NCBI GenBank assembly: GCA_902805475.1 | Contig: CADCSX010000023.1 | Span: 868,001 to 932,000, forward strand | DNA length: 64,000 nt | Origin: Entonaema liquescens | Lineage: Eukaryota > Ascomycota > Sordariomycetes > Xylariales > Xylariaceae | Reading direction: 5' to 3' | In this document: positions 48,211 through 57,809 of the stretch, piece by piece | Layout: each line of letters opens with the position of its first letter | Position numbering within the stretch: position 1 is the stretch's first letter | The notes under the pieces: generated by a model | Database searches by the model: none | The model's input: the letters and a program-made list of their open reading frames with translations, nothing else | What the model was told of the DNA's origin: nothing | Position numbers and translations under genes: made by a program

Positions 48211-49971
48211 AGCAAACCCAAACGCTAGAGGCTCAGAAGATACTTAGAGTCGGGCAGAGAATTATGTCGATTGTGTAGAATTTCTATTTCGTGCAAGACA
48301 GGTATTCTCCCGATATGTCTGTTAGAATTGAGACGATGGGCCTAATAGAGAAAGCGAGATCATCGTAGGGTGATATGGAGTTGATGTCGAAGATAAAAAC
48401 AGGACTAAAAGTAGAACTTAATAACCCAACGTTTCGTTCCAAGCGTGCTTAGAAGTGGTAGTCTCGTGGAATTGGATATCAGTAGAGACGGGGCTGTGAA
48501 GGACGTTTCGACGAGAAATGTTAGTAGTGCTTGTGAATGGTTTAGAGTTGAAACAGGTCTAGTCGAAAGGGTGAAGCACTGATGTCGTCGAAGAGTGCAG
48601 AAATTCGTATGCAGGCCCCTGGTTCTTGGAGCTCTTTCAGGTGGTCATTAGGGGCCAAGCGATGTGCGGCGCAACGCAGGCCAGACACAAGGGATCGGGT
48701 TCTTGGGCACGAGTTGGAGGGAAGGGGTTTCTTTGTCCACTAGCGACGCCTAGAATAAGGGGATGCGACAGCGCCACGGTGGGCGTGAAGTCCTAATTGA
48801 TAGCGGATAGTTGGTGAATGGTAGTGGATGATAGACCGGTAGGGGCGTGTACCATATCTAAAAGGGAAGTTGGTGTAAACGAATCAGCGTGAAGTGGAGA
48901 AGGCGCTTGGGTTCTCCCCTGTTCGCGCCTTTTAGTTCCGTTTACTTGTGAGAGACTGAGAGGCTCGAGACGAGACTACCAACCGCCGCTTTTTTTTTCC
49001 TTCTCATAGTTGGGTGTGATGACTATTATGGAGGTAAGGATCCCCAAAATAGATTTGTTGTACGCACTTTCTTAAACATTCTCTTTCTATTTTGATTGTG
49101 GGGAAATTTGTAAGGTTGAAAAGTTCAAAAGTATTAAAATATTTACAGCTGCCTTAATGCACACAAACACATGCAAACTTGTGCAGATATGCAGATATTT
49201 ATTGCATAATGTATTGGGTCGTACCTTACAGCTGTGGCGTTACCTAGTGAGAATGTTATCTTTTCATATGTGCACGTACCATATATAACCTACTTTAAGA
49301 CCCATTATTTAAGTAGTTTCCACGCGACGGGTGGGGATCGACGCGATTAGGCAAGTCTGGAAGTCGCGACGGAGAAAAACGCCACTTCAAGTATCCACAT
49401 AATAAGTAAGTAAAGATAGAAAGTAAGCAGTCTCTAACTTCCTCGTTGAGAAAAGCATCTGAGGTTAGATAGTTAGTTCCAAATAGTGTTTGACCCTATG
49501 CAATTGACTTTCATCTTAGGTAATCTTACCTACCTAACTTAAGTTGGAATTTACCTGAAGCACTTTCCATCATTTCATCATCTCAGCATCTCAGCATCTC
49601 AGCATCTCAGCATCTCAGCATCTCAGCATCTCAGCATCTCAGCATCTCAGCATCTCAGCATCTCAGCATCTCAGCATCTCAGCAAAGACTATACGCAGTT
49701 ACCGATAATAATAGCTAGGAAGCATCCATCGGGTGTGCTTACCTAGTATGCAGAGGAATGGATCTCGTCCAAATTCATGTAGTTGCCTAGGTATTTCTGC
49801 TGCAGAGTGGCTGCTGCTACCTAAGAATAGGAAAAGCAACATAATACCTACGTCACGTTCAACCTTTTTAGAAGTTAAGGGTTCATACAAGTCTCTCGTC
49901 ACTCTAAGATAGGTATTCGAGAAAATCGATATCAAACTTAGCATACAGCCAGCTAGTTGGCGGACTTTAAA
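48211..49971. promoter_or_regulatory. Divergent region between sog2 and the RecQ helicase gene
   Basis: It is 1.76 kb without a supported gene. The half next to sog2 is probably its promoter and 5' UTR. An octamer array lies near the RecQ side. An 81-codon minus-strand frame at 49699-49944 has no recognisable feature. Confidence 0.5.
49579..49682. repeat. Minisatellite: 13 perfect copies of CATCTCAG
   Basis: An uninterrupted head-to-tail array of an 8-bp unit, 104 bp long, with no sequence change between copies. It lies 290 bp upstream of the RecQ start. Perfect identity suggests recent slippage-driven growth. Confidence 0.97.
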
Positions 49972-51496
49972 ATGCCTGCCTTAGCTAGATCTAACTCGTT
50001 TATTTTCCCTGATCTCGACTTTACGTTGCGACGCCAGTTCAACAAAACTGGCTTTCGTCCATTCCAACGGGAGATCATACAAGCTGCTCTGGACGGTAAC
50101 GATGTCTTCGTCCAAGCTGCTACATCCTTCGGGAAGAGCTTGTGCTTTCAGCTTCCTGCCGTGGTAGATCAAGGCAGTGAGTTATTAGCTTTTTACCCCT
50201 ATTGTTATTATTTTGCCTTATTTTCCATCACTACTGGCATTTTACTTACACTCAAACGTAGTCACTATCGTTGTATCGCCATTGCTGAGTCTCATGATGA
50301 ACCAAGTAGAAGCTCTTCGAGCTGCCGATATTAACGCTAGCTCGTTGAACAGTAACACGCCTCCATTAGAAAAGGACCGTATTATGAATGATCTCAAAAC
50401 TGGCCACCCCCGAACTCGACTGCTCTATGTAACACCAGAGCTTTGCGCCCAGGACCGCTTCCGGGATAGGTTGAGAGTGGTTCACGAACAACGAGAACTT
50501 GCGCGTATTGCTATTGACGAAGCACATTGTATCTCAGAATGGGGCCATGACTTCCGCAAGGATTTCAAAAGACTAGCATGGTTTCGAGAATCGTTTCCGG
50601 ACGTACCTATTATGTGCCTAACCGCAACAGCAAATAGCCAGGTGCGCAACGATGTGCTCACTACTCTTAAGCTAGACGTGAATCCGGAGAGACTAAAAAC
50701 GTTCACGATGACTGCCCACCGCCCAAATCTCCACTTCGAGATTCGATTCACACGTGATGAAGATGATCAGCGCCTGGATGACTTCCTCGGATGGATCCGC
50801 GGTGTATACGAACGCAGAGCCAAGGATCCGCGGAAAAGTGAACTTGCCAATATCGGTGAGCGAGCTGATAATGTTCCCGGCATTATCTACACCATTTCGC
50901 GAGATGAATGTGAGAATCTCGCCTCGCAGCTTAGAGAAGAAGGCATTGGTGCCCAACCGTTTCACGCAAAACTATCTAAAGAAACTAAGGAGCGTGTTCT
51001 TGCTAAATGGGTATCTAACGAACCCGGGTATGACATAATTGTAGCTACCACAGCGTTTGGGATGGGTATCGACAAAAACAACGTCCGTTTTGTTGTTCAT
51101 TGGAGACTACCCAAGTCCTTCGAGGGATACTATCAGGAAGCCGGACGAGCTGGGCGTGACGGAAACGCTGCATACTGCTTTCTCTATTATAGCCGCGAAG
51201 ATAGGGACCGAGTTAGTAGCTTGATTATGCGAGATCGCAATTCGATTTCGAACTTCGAGGCACGCGCCAAAAGTCTACAGGCTCTAGCTCAATACTGCGA
51301 GAGCACAAATGCTTGCCGCCATAAGCTCATCTGCAAATACTTCGGAGAAAATAACACTCCGACATGTGACTATGCGTGCGACTGGCATAAAGACAGCGTC
51401 GATCTTCAGCGACGGTTCCTTAGGGGACTGGCAAGTGAAGAGTGGGTCAGCACGCAGAGAGAGGAAGGGATGTATGAAGTAGATTGGGATGAGTAA
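49972..51496 (+). CDS. Short RecQ-family DNA helicase
   Basis: Exons 49972-50176 and 50262-51496 (85-nt intron), 479 aa. Motif 0 is FRPFQ (28-32), Walker A is TSFGKSLCFQ (51-60), the DEAH box is AIDEAHCISEWGHDF (DEAH at 154-157), then CLTATA, FGMGIDK and QEAGRAGRDG. A zinc-binding RQC segment follows (CRHKLICKYFGE then CDYACDW). There is no HRDC domain and no long N-terminus, so it is not the QDE-3/Sgs1/MusN class but the short class such as Neurospora RecQ2 or human RECQL1. Family role: 3'-5' ATP-dependent unwinding in DNA repair. Walker A has Phe before GKS (SFGKS), where most RecQ proteins have a Gly or Ser. The protein ends soon after the zinc domain in WDE. Confidence 0.92.
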
Positions 51497-51814
51497 GATG
51501 TTTAAAGGACGTTCGCTGGCGGAAAAGGTCCGATTCGTAGTATAACAGCTACGTTTGGTATCGAATAGATGGCAAGCTGGTAGTACAAATGCTGTTGGCC
51601 CCTAGGGGACCTTACGCATGGCATGTTGCATCCCTCCAATCGGCTCGATCGAGACCCCGCATGTTTAACATCAGCCCGCAGCTCTGAAGCAAAGCTCCTC
51701 TTCATCCAATTATACCAGCATCCAATTATTTAGTACGAGTTCTCTAAAGGGCTAAAATCCTACCTTTTTCTGTTGGCAAGATAGTATTGTATTTCCAACA
51801 AGCACTGTCTCATA
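51497..51814. other. Intergenic spacer
   Basis: A 318-bp spacer between two tandem + strand genes; nothing notable is seen. It should hold the 3' end of one gene and the promoter of the next. Confidence 0.5.
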
Positions 51815-52921
51815 ATGTCGGCCCCGAGTTCATCGGTGCTCCCTCCGCATCCCAACCCCTCCTCCGTCCCCGGAGCTCCGGCCAATACATCGTCGGCTCC
51901 AAACCCAAACAATGCGACTGGGTCATCTAATGCCGTGAACGCGCCGCTACTCGCGCCGTCTTCTCATTCTACTACGTCACGATTGCGACCATCTAACCCG
52001 GCTTCAGCATCTCGGAGCACTGCAACACCTCCTACGACTATGACCGCGACTACGTCCTCCGCCTCCGGAGCTCAACCCCGCGTCACTATGGATCTAAACC
52101 CAACTCTGCCATCCCGCACGACACAATTGCACATCGACGAAGCACGCACTGCCCTTGTAGCTTCCATGTCTAATATGCTAGACTCCGAACTGCAATCGCG
52201 CGCCTCGTTACTCCATTCGAATGCTGCAGCGCTAGCCAAGCAAGAAAAGGACGTGATAAAAGGGACTGAGGCGCTACGAAAAGAGAACGATAAGCTCGAG
52301 AAACTAGCGCGGGATACGGAGCGCAAGATAAAAGAGTTGGGCAACGTGCAGAACTGGGCCGAGGTCTTGGAGAGGGATTTCCTAATCCTGGAGGAGACTG
52401 CGCGCCTTGTGAGGAATGGCAGCGGGAGTGATGATAGCTGCAGTGAGTGTAGCAGGAGTAGCTGGTCGGGAAGTTACAGCGCTGATGATAGTAGGGCGGG
52501 GAGCCGCCGGGGAAGCGTAACGGGCGACGCGGATGCTAACGGTAAGAAACCCGAAGAGCTCGGATTGAATGGTCATACCGTCACGGAAAGTGGCGCTAGA
52601 AGCGGCGCCTTTGCTGGAAGGGGAGATGTAAATGTCACCGTAGACCGAGAGGTCGCCGCGAGTATTAGTGAGGCTATGGCTACGGCTTTACACGAGTCCC
52701 TAGACACCCTGTCGCTAGAACCAGTCTTGTCTGACACGCACGAGGGGTCGGTTAAAGGTAAGGAGCCGGCCACCGAGGGCAGTAGGACAGAAGTTGAAAC
52801 TCCGCCTGGTATCCCCGAAACCGGACCTAGTGAACTATCCCTACCATCTAGTAAGACGCTATCAGAAAGTCGAGACGACGCAGTTGCAGATAAAAATTCT
52901 AGTTCCACTACTATGACATGA
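51815..52921 (+). CDS. BLOC-1 subunit 1 (GCN5L1)-like protein
   Basis: Intronless, 368 aa. A Ser/Pro/Asn-rich disordered N-terminus (1-100) precedes a helical domain at about 105-200 that begins LHIDEARTALVASMSNMLDS and ends with KELGNVQNWAEVLERDFLIL. The pattern (E-[IL]-G-[DN]-V-x-N-W-A then E-x-D) matches the end of the BLOC1S1/GCN5L1 domain. The C-terminal half is acidic, Ser/Glu/Gly-rich and probably disordered. Family role: subunit of an endosomal BLOC-1-like complex in trafficking. Metazoan and yeast relatives are much shorter, so the long flanks are fungal additions. Assignment rests on the helical domain only. Confidence 0.7.
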   Translation: MSAPSSSVLPPHPNPSSVPGAPANTSSAPNPNNATGSSNAVNAPLLAPSSHSTTSRLRPSNPASASRSTATPPTTMTATTSSASGAQPRVTMDLNPTLPSRTTQLHIDEARTALVASMSNMLDSELQSRASLLHSNAAALAKQEKDVIKGTEALRKENDKLEKLARDTERKIKELGNVQNWAEVLERDFLILEETARLVRNGSGSDDSCSECSRSSWSGSYSADDSRAGSRRGSVTGDADANGKKPEELGLNGHTVTESGARSGAFAGRGDVNVTVDREVAASISEAMATALHESLDTLSLEPVLSDTHEGSVKGKEPATEGSRTEVETPPGIPETGPSELSLPSSKTLSESRDDAVADKNSSSTTMT

Positions 52922-53352
52922 TAGCAGTAGTGGACCAACATTTACTAGAGAGATTGGATTGTGGGCGTGAGACCGGAGTTGGAACCTAAGGTCTAACGGG
53001 ATTTCACGGGTAGGGAATATCACGGGCGCACATGGGTTACTTGAAGGCATATACTATTCAATGCACTGGGGGCTCAAAAGACTTGAGTCTTCCAGTTACG
53101 AGTTAAGAAGCTTATTCTGCAGTTACGACAATTGATGTCTAATATTATATTATGCACCTGGCCTGAACTAGCTTCGATTAATTAAGCCCAGCACAGCCCA
53201 GCCCCCGAGTCTTCTTAACCATCTAAATGTCATTCATATCATTCCCATATTTTTCCATCTCTAAGAGTATATATATCTACCAAGTCAAGCAAAGTTGAAT
53301 ATCTCTCTCTAATCATTACATTCGTCGCGAAGAGCCCCAAATATGATAAAGC
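52922..53352. other. Intergenic between convergent genes
   Basis: A 430-bp spacer between convergent 3' ends, A/T-rich in its right half. No gene or notable structure is seen. Confidence 0.5.
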
Positions 53353-54379
53353 TTATAGGAGGCCCGGGAGAATGACGCTGCGCTTCTTCTTGTACTTGTC
53401 ACCAAACTGCTTGCGATAGGCCTTCTCCTTGCCCCACGCCCACGTGTACATGAAGTACGAGCCGACGAAGATGAAAACCACCAGGGACGGGCTGCGGGTA
53501 ACCAGAATGACGCCGATCCAAGAGATTATCTCAAACATGTAATTGGGGCAAGTCACGAGGCCAAAGCCGTGGCCGTAGGGGATCTTCCTCGCCGTCTCGC
53601 CGGGCTTACGCAGGTGCGCCAGGTAATAGTGAACGTCGAAGTTACCGATCTCGCCGAGGAAGTAGAGCGCGATTCCGAGGTACGTCAGCGGGGTCGGGGC
53701 GTCGGGGGACAGGGCGGCGGGGGAGAAGGGGGCGTAGATCTCGAGGCCGCCGAAGAGCCCGGCGAAAGTCCAGTAGAAGAAGGAGTTGCGGAAGACGTAG
53801 GCGAAGGGCATGGTGTTGGCGGAGAACTTGTGCAGGAACACGGTCTCGAGCTCCCGCTTGACGAAGTGCGCCACGATCATGGCGAAGGCAGCTTGCTGCG
53901 CGAAGGACAGGTCGGCGGAGGCCCGGATGCCGTAGGGCAGGTGGTTCTTGAGGAGAGGGTATACGGCTGGGTACAGGTGGTTGCGGAGGCTGAGGAAGAG
54001 AGGGTGGAAGAGGAGAGGGCCGAGATACTCGATCACGTAGACTAGTCGCCAGCTGATCTGGGGACCTGTATAGTTTTGTCAGCGCCAATTCTTATATAGA
54101 CCGATATAGAGGGATTGCCATACCAAGGTCCTTGACAAGTAGTTCTCCATGCTTCACGACCTCAGACTGCTCACGCAGGAGAGCTTTCCTGTCCTTGATA
54201 GTCTTCTTGGACACCGGGTCGAAGATGCCAATGCGGTTGAAGTCCGAGACCCTAGCGGCGCGCGCAACGGCCTTCTTCGCATCGTCAACCGTGGCATCTT
54301 CCGGTAGTTCCACGGAGGGGGGGAGTCCCTTAAGGCCCTTCCGGGACCTATTAGTGACTTTCAGCGACAAGCCTCCCAT
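53353..54379 (-). CDS. tsc13: Very-long-chain enoyl-CoA reductase (Tsc13)
   Basis: Exons 54124-54379 and 53353-54065 on the minus strand (58-nt intron), 322 aa. The N-terminal ~85 residues form the ubiquitin-like domain usual in this family, starting MGGLSLKVTNRSRKGLKGL. A membrane domain with several hydrophobic helices follows, including the conserved steroid-5-alpha-reductase C-terminal motif around GNFDVHYYLAHLRKPG and GFGLVTCPNYMFEIISWIG. The C-terminus is basic (KKKRSVILPGLL). Family role: final reduction step of ER fatty-acid elongation to very long chains for sphingolipids. Length and exon join agree with fungal relatives. Confidence 0.92.
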
Positions 54380-55195
54380 ATTATCACAGAGCGACTAGGT
54401 ACGAAGCCCAATCCAGTACAATGTAACTAGCAGAAACAGTAGATAGTTAGGTAACTCGTAAGGAAAGGCGTTGGAGACCCGGCGGGATTTGTGTTAGTCC
54501 GGTAAAGGAAAAAGGTTGAAGGTAAGGTGAAGTGTTTATTTAGACTTTTTTTGTGGGAAATTTGTTGAGTAGTTCCAAGCTGGGAGCACCGAGGTAATAC
54601 ATTGACGTCTTACGCCGTACTATTACTTTTTTTTTGTTGGTTCTGCTTTTTTTTCAAGGGCTAGATAAGAATATTACGATAAGAGCTAATTAACTTGCCG
54701 AAGCTCAAGTAGCACATGGGATATTCTAACTAAAATTGTGTGATAGTTTATACATGTTTACCAAAGTTGTTGTAAGTCTGGTAATGATTATGGAAGCAGT
54801 GTATAGGTACATGTTGTGGTGTTATGCTATAACAGATACGTACTACATGTATGTATATGTGCGCGGTACTTCATGGAATATTGATACCGGGATAATGGAT
54901 GTGACGTCTCAATATTATGCAGTTATCAACTACTACTATAAGTTCAGCCACAGACTTTACGGTAAGTTATATAGATGGGTATGTATTTATCCATCATCGC
55001 CCCTCCAACTTGTCATAAGACATCAACACATCAAAGAGCTCCGACTCACGCCGTTTAAGTTTTGAGTTTATTATTTATCTATTTTTATTTATTTATTTAT
55101 TAAGACACCTCAACCAATGCCATTGTTTCAATGTTGTCGAAGTCCGCGGGACATAGAATTCCCATCATCCCTATGAAAACATATCATATTCGAAT
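54380..55195. promoter_or_regulatory. Divergent region between tsc13 and the TRAF-like gene
   Basis: No gene is supported; a 109-codon frame at 54736-55065 is A/T-driven and Tyr/Val-rich without domains. It should contain both promoters. Confidence 0.45.
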
Positions 55196-56488
55196 ATGCC
55201 ACCGCCCAACACTCCGGAGGAAGGGCTAGTAGCTACCACCGCGACTCTCGCTCTCCGACCCTTGATGGGCGGTGACCCTGCCGCCGCGGCGCTCGATCTC
55301 CGAGCTTTGGAATATGAAGATAGCGTGGATGAGAACCTCATATGTCCCATCTGCCGAGTCCCGTTTGTCACTCCTGTTATCACCAATTGTGACCACGTCT
55401 TCTGCCATAAATGCATCGTCCAAGCCCACGCTCTAAACCCCGTCTGTCCGATCGACCGACTTCCCTTAAAGCTCGTCTCCGAAACTCGGCCGGCACCGAA
55501 GATCATCCATAACCAGCTCGACAATCTATCCGTCAGGTGTCCGAATAGCTCCCGTGGATGTACGCTTATAGTTTCTCGCTCGCTCGTCGAAAACCATGTT
55601 GCGCGGTATTGTGACAAGACGCTGGTACCTTGTCCGCATCCCTCTTGCAATAAGTCGGTAGTCCGAAGAGATATCGGGAAAGGATGTCTCCACTACGACG
55701 TAAAGTGCGAGTACTGCGAGCAGGTGACGCAGAAGGCGGATCTGGAAGAACACCAAGACACCGAGTGTCCGAACCGGAAGACAGAGTGCGAACTGTGTGG
55801 GGCCGAGTATGTACGGCATAAGTGGGAGGAACACGCAAGAGAGTGCCCCGAAGCCGAGACTAGCTGCAAGTTTGCTCTATTTGGTTGTGAGCAACACGTC
55901 AAGCGTCGGCGACTGGATGAACACGCGGTGAGATGCGCGTACCGGGTCGTTGGACCGGTGGGAGAGCAGCTGGCCGAACTTCGAGCCGAGCTTAATGCTC
56001 TCCAGGAGAGAGATCGATTGAAGGATCGCCGGATCAAATTCCTCGAAAACCGAGGGTTTCCGCTACCTACGCCAACTTCGCCAGAGCCCATTTCGGATAT
56101 GAACTTACCAGAGGGTAGCTCCACCCACGAAGACACGGCGCCTTATGAGTCTCGAGACCAGTACTTCTTATCTCTATTCGAGGCCATGGAGTCAAAGGTC
56201 GAGCGCTTGTCCACGGCAGTCAGTGAAGTCGAGGGGCGGCATTCAATGATGCTTTTCAACGAGAGCTCGCAGATCAAGGACCAGCTTACTGAGATTCGGA
56301 GCACCATGGGTGTGCTTGGAATGCACGTGAGGTGGCTTATGAATTTCAGGTTGCAAGAGAGAGGCAGAGCCGGGACATCCGCTCCAGCTATGTCGGGCTC
56401 CTTCTCAGGAAATCATGAGAACATTATCGACGATAATATATCCCGACGTATGATTGTTAATCTGCGAGAGCATCCGCCCCGGTTGTAA
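55196..56488 (+). CDS. RING finger and TRAF-type zinc finger protein, probable E3 ubiquitin ligase
   Basis: Intronless, 430 aa. A RING domain at about 50-87 has Cys50, Cys53, Cys65, His67, Cys70, Cys73 and Cys84, while the last ligand position is Asp87 (CPID), the C3HC3D form also seen in TRAF6. Two or more TRAF-type zinc fingers follow (RCPNSSRGC, PCPHPSC, KCEYCEQ, ECELCGAEY, SCKFALFGCEQ). A coiled coil begins around GEQLAELRAELNALQERDRL, then comes a Pro-rich linker and a second helical segment. There is no MATH domain. Family role: E2-dependent ubiquitin transfer; substrates are unknown. The layout matches uncharacterised fungal TRAF-like proteins. Confidence 0.85.
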   Translation: MPPPNTPEEGLVATTATLALRPLMGGDPAAAALDLRALEYEDSVDENLICPICRVPFVTPVITNCDHVFCHKCIVQAHALNPVCPIDRLPLKLVSETRPAPKIIHNQLDNLSVRCPNSSRGCTLIVSRSLVENHVARYCDKTLVPCPHPSCNKSVVRRDIGKGCLHYDVKCEYCEQVTQKADLEEHQDTECPNRKTECELCGAEYVRHKWEEHARECPEAETSCKFALFGCEQHVKRRRLDEHAVRCAYRVVGPVGEQLAELRAELNALQERDRLKDRRIKFLENRGFPLPTPTSPEPISDMNLPEGSSTHEDTAPYESRDQYFLSLFEAMESKVERLSTAVSEVEGRHSMMLFNESSQIKDQLTEIRSTMGVLGMHVRWLMNFRLQERGRAGTSAPAMSGSFSGNHENIIDDNISRRMIVNLREHPPRL

Positions 56489-56854
56489 GCATTAATGTTG
56501 CTTTATCTCTGCGAGATGGTTACAGGCAGTGTCTCAGGTCCCAGTAGATTGAATTTGGAGCATCATGGCGTCGGGAGTGCAACAATATGGTGATATCTTT
56601 TATTCTAAATTGCTAGGGCTTATACAAATTGTATGGAGAACAGAACATGCTAGCAAAAGACACTTATATCCCTCACCGTCCGCTCCTATGTCCTTCTTAT
56701 CTACCTGCCATATCCGCACCAACATCGCTCTTCGATAGAGCCGTTGTACGGACAGAGACGCCGCTGAGCAATCCAAACACGACGATCCCCACCATCCCTT
56801 ACGCGAGATTCCTCCCTACGTACCGTCTTTCGCTTCGCCAGAAACAAATTAGTA
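56489..56854. other. Intergenic between convergent genes
   Basis: A 366-bp spacer. A 100-codon + strand frame (56629-56931) overlaps the end of the next gene in antisense and has no domain. Nothing else is seen. Confidence 0.45.
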
Positions 56855-57184
56855 CTAGTAGTCGCCCCCAGGGGAACGAAAAGGTCTCACTCCTAGTAGT
56901 AGCCTCCTTATCAAAAAGAAGCCGGCGATAAAGGGTCCAAGGGTAGTAACAGCAAATATTAAGAACATGGCAATGTCGTATAGGCATAGGAAGAGCGAAG
57001 TAGCAATGTTGAATAGGTGGAAAAGAAACGACCAAAATTGATCAACGAGGATGTTAAGGGCGGCGCGGGAGAGGCCTATGGTAATGGCTAACGAGATTTG
57101 AAGAATGACCTTGATGACTCCAGTGAATACTATGACGATAAAGGCCAAGGATAGGATAGCGAGGGTAGGTGTTGAGGAAGACAT
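56855..57184 (-). CDS. Small multi-pass membrane protein, 109 aa
   Basis: A single open frame from ATG at 57184 (MSSSTPTLAILSLAFIVIVF) to a stop at 56855. Three strongly hydrophobic segments cover most of the protein, and it ends in a basic, soluble tail (RRLLLGVRPFRSPGGDY). Charge and hydrophobicity patterns are regular and unlike chance. No family is recognised and no catalytic residues are evident. Confidence 0.55.
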   Translation of the reverse strand: MSSSTPTLAILSLAFIVIVFTGVIKVILQISLAITIGLSRAALNILVDQFWSFLFHLFNIATSLFLCLYDIAMFLIFAVTTLGPFIAGFFLIRRLLLGVRPFRSPGGDY

Positions 57185-57809
57185 CCTGTTGGCGTTCAGA
57201 GAGTGTTGTTAGAAAGTTTGCCTGTGTTGGGTTGTGGTTTTGGGGCTGGGCTAGACTCGCGTTGGAATGCGGTGCTGTACCTTTGTTTGACTAGATTAAG
57301 GAGGTAAGGTCAACAAACGAACTGGATTTGCTAGTATGAAAATATATATTTGAGATTCCTACCCGTTGCCTAGGTTCGATATGCGCTCGTGAGGCTTTAC
57401 TCCATTGAATGGGACTTTGTCCATGGGCGGGTGAATCATCCTTGATGCCATGTATCCCAATACAGACCAAACGCCCCTTGAGCAAACATGACGGGTAATA
57501 CATTGGCAGTGTAATACTTTCGAGCTCAGCGAAGTAATATTTCTTCTCAACGTAAATACGACACAGCATCAGGACGAAAACCGCTTGTTCGCAACTATTT
57601 TTAATGAATCACGTTATACAAGTCGCCTTAGATCGCCAGATCTTGTAACAAATCCTTAGTAAGAGAAATCGCGATAGGTATGGTAGGTGAGTATGTACCC
57701 TATAATCGCCGCAAACAGTCAATGTTAATATAGGTACCTAGGTAGTTATAGAGATGCCTATAGGAGGAAATACTCACCCTCCGCTACAATCTACTCGTAG
57801 AAAACCCGG
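57185..57809. other. Intergenic upstream of the small membrane protein
   Basis: No gene is supported; minus-strand frames at 57291-57569 and 57359-57550 are mutually overlapping and domain-free. Nothing else is seen. Confidence 0.5.

Noticed and set aside
49579..49682. CRISPR-like array
   Set aside because: The units are 8 bp and directly adjacent with no spacers, and the genome is fungal; it is a minisatellite.
54132..54398. 88-aa + strand frame over the tsc13 start, and similar long antisense frames over bud6, sog2, the TRAF-like gene and the NACHT gene
   Set aside because: They mirror strongly conserved genes on the opposite strand and show no independent motif.
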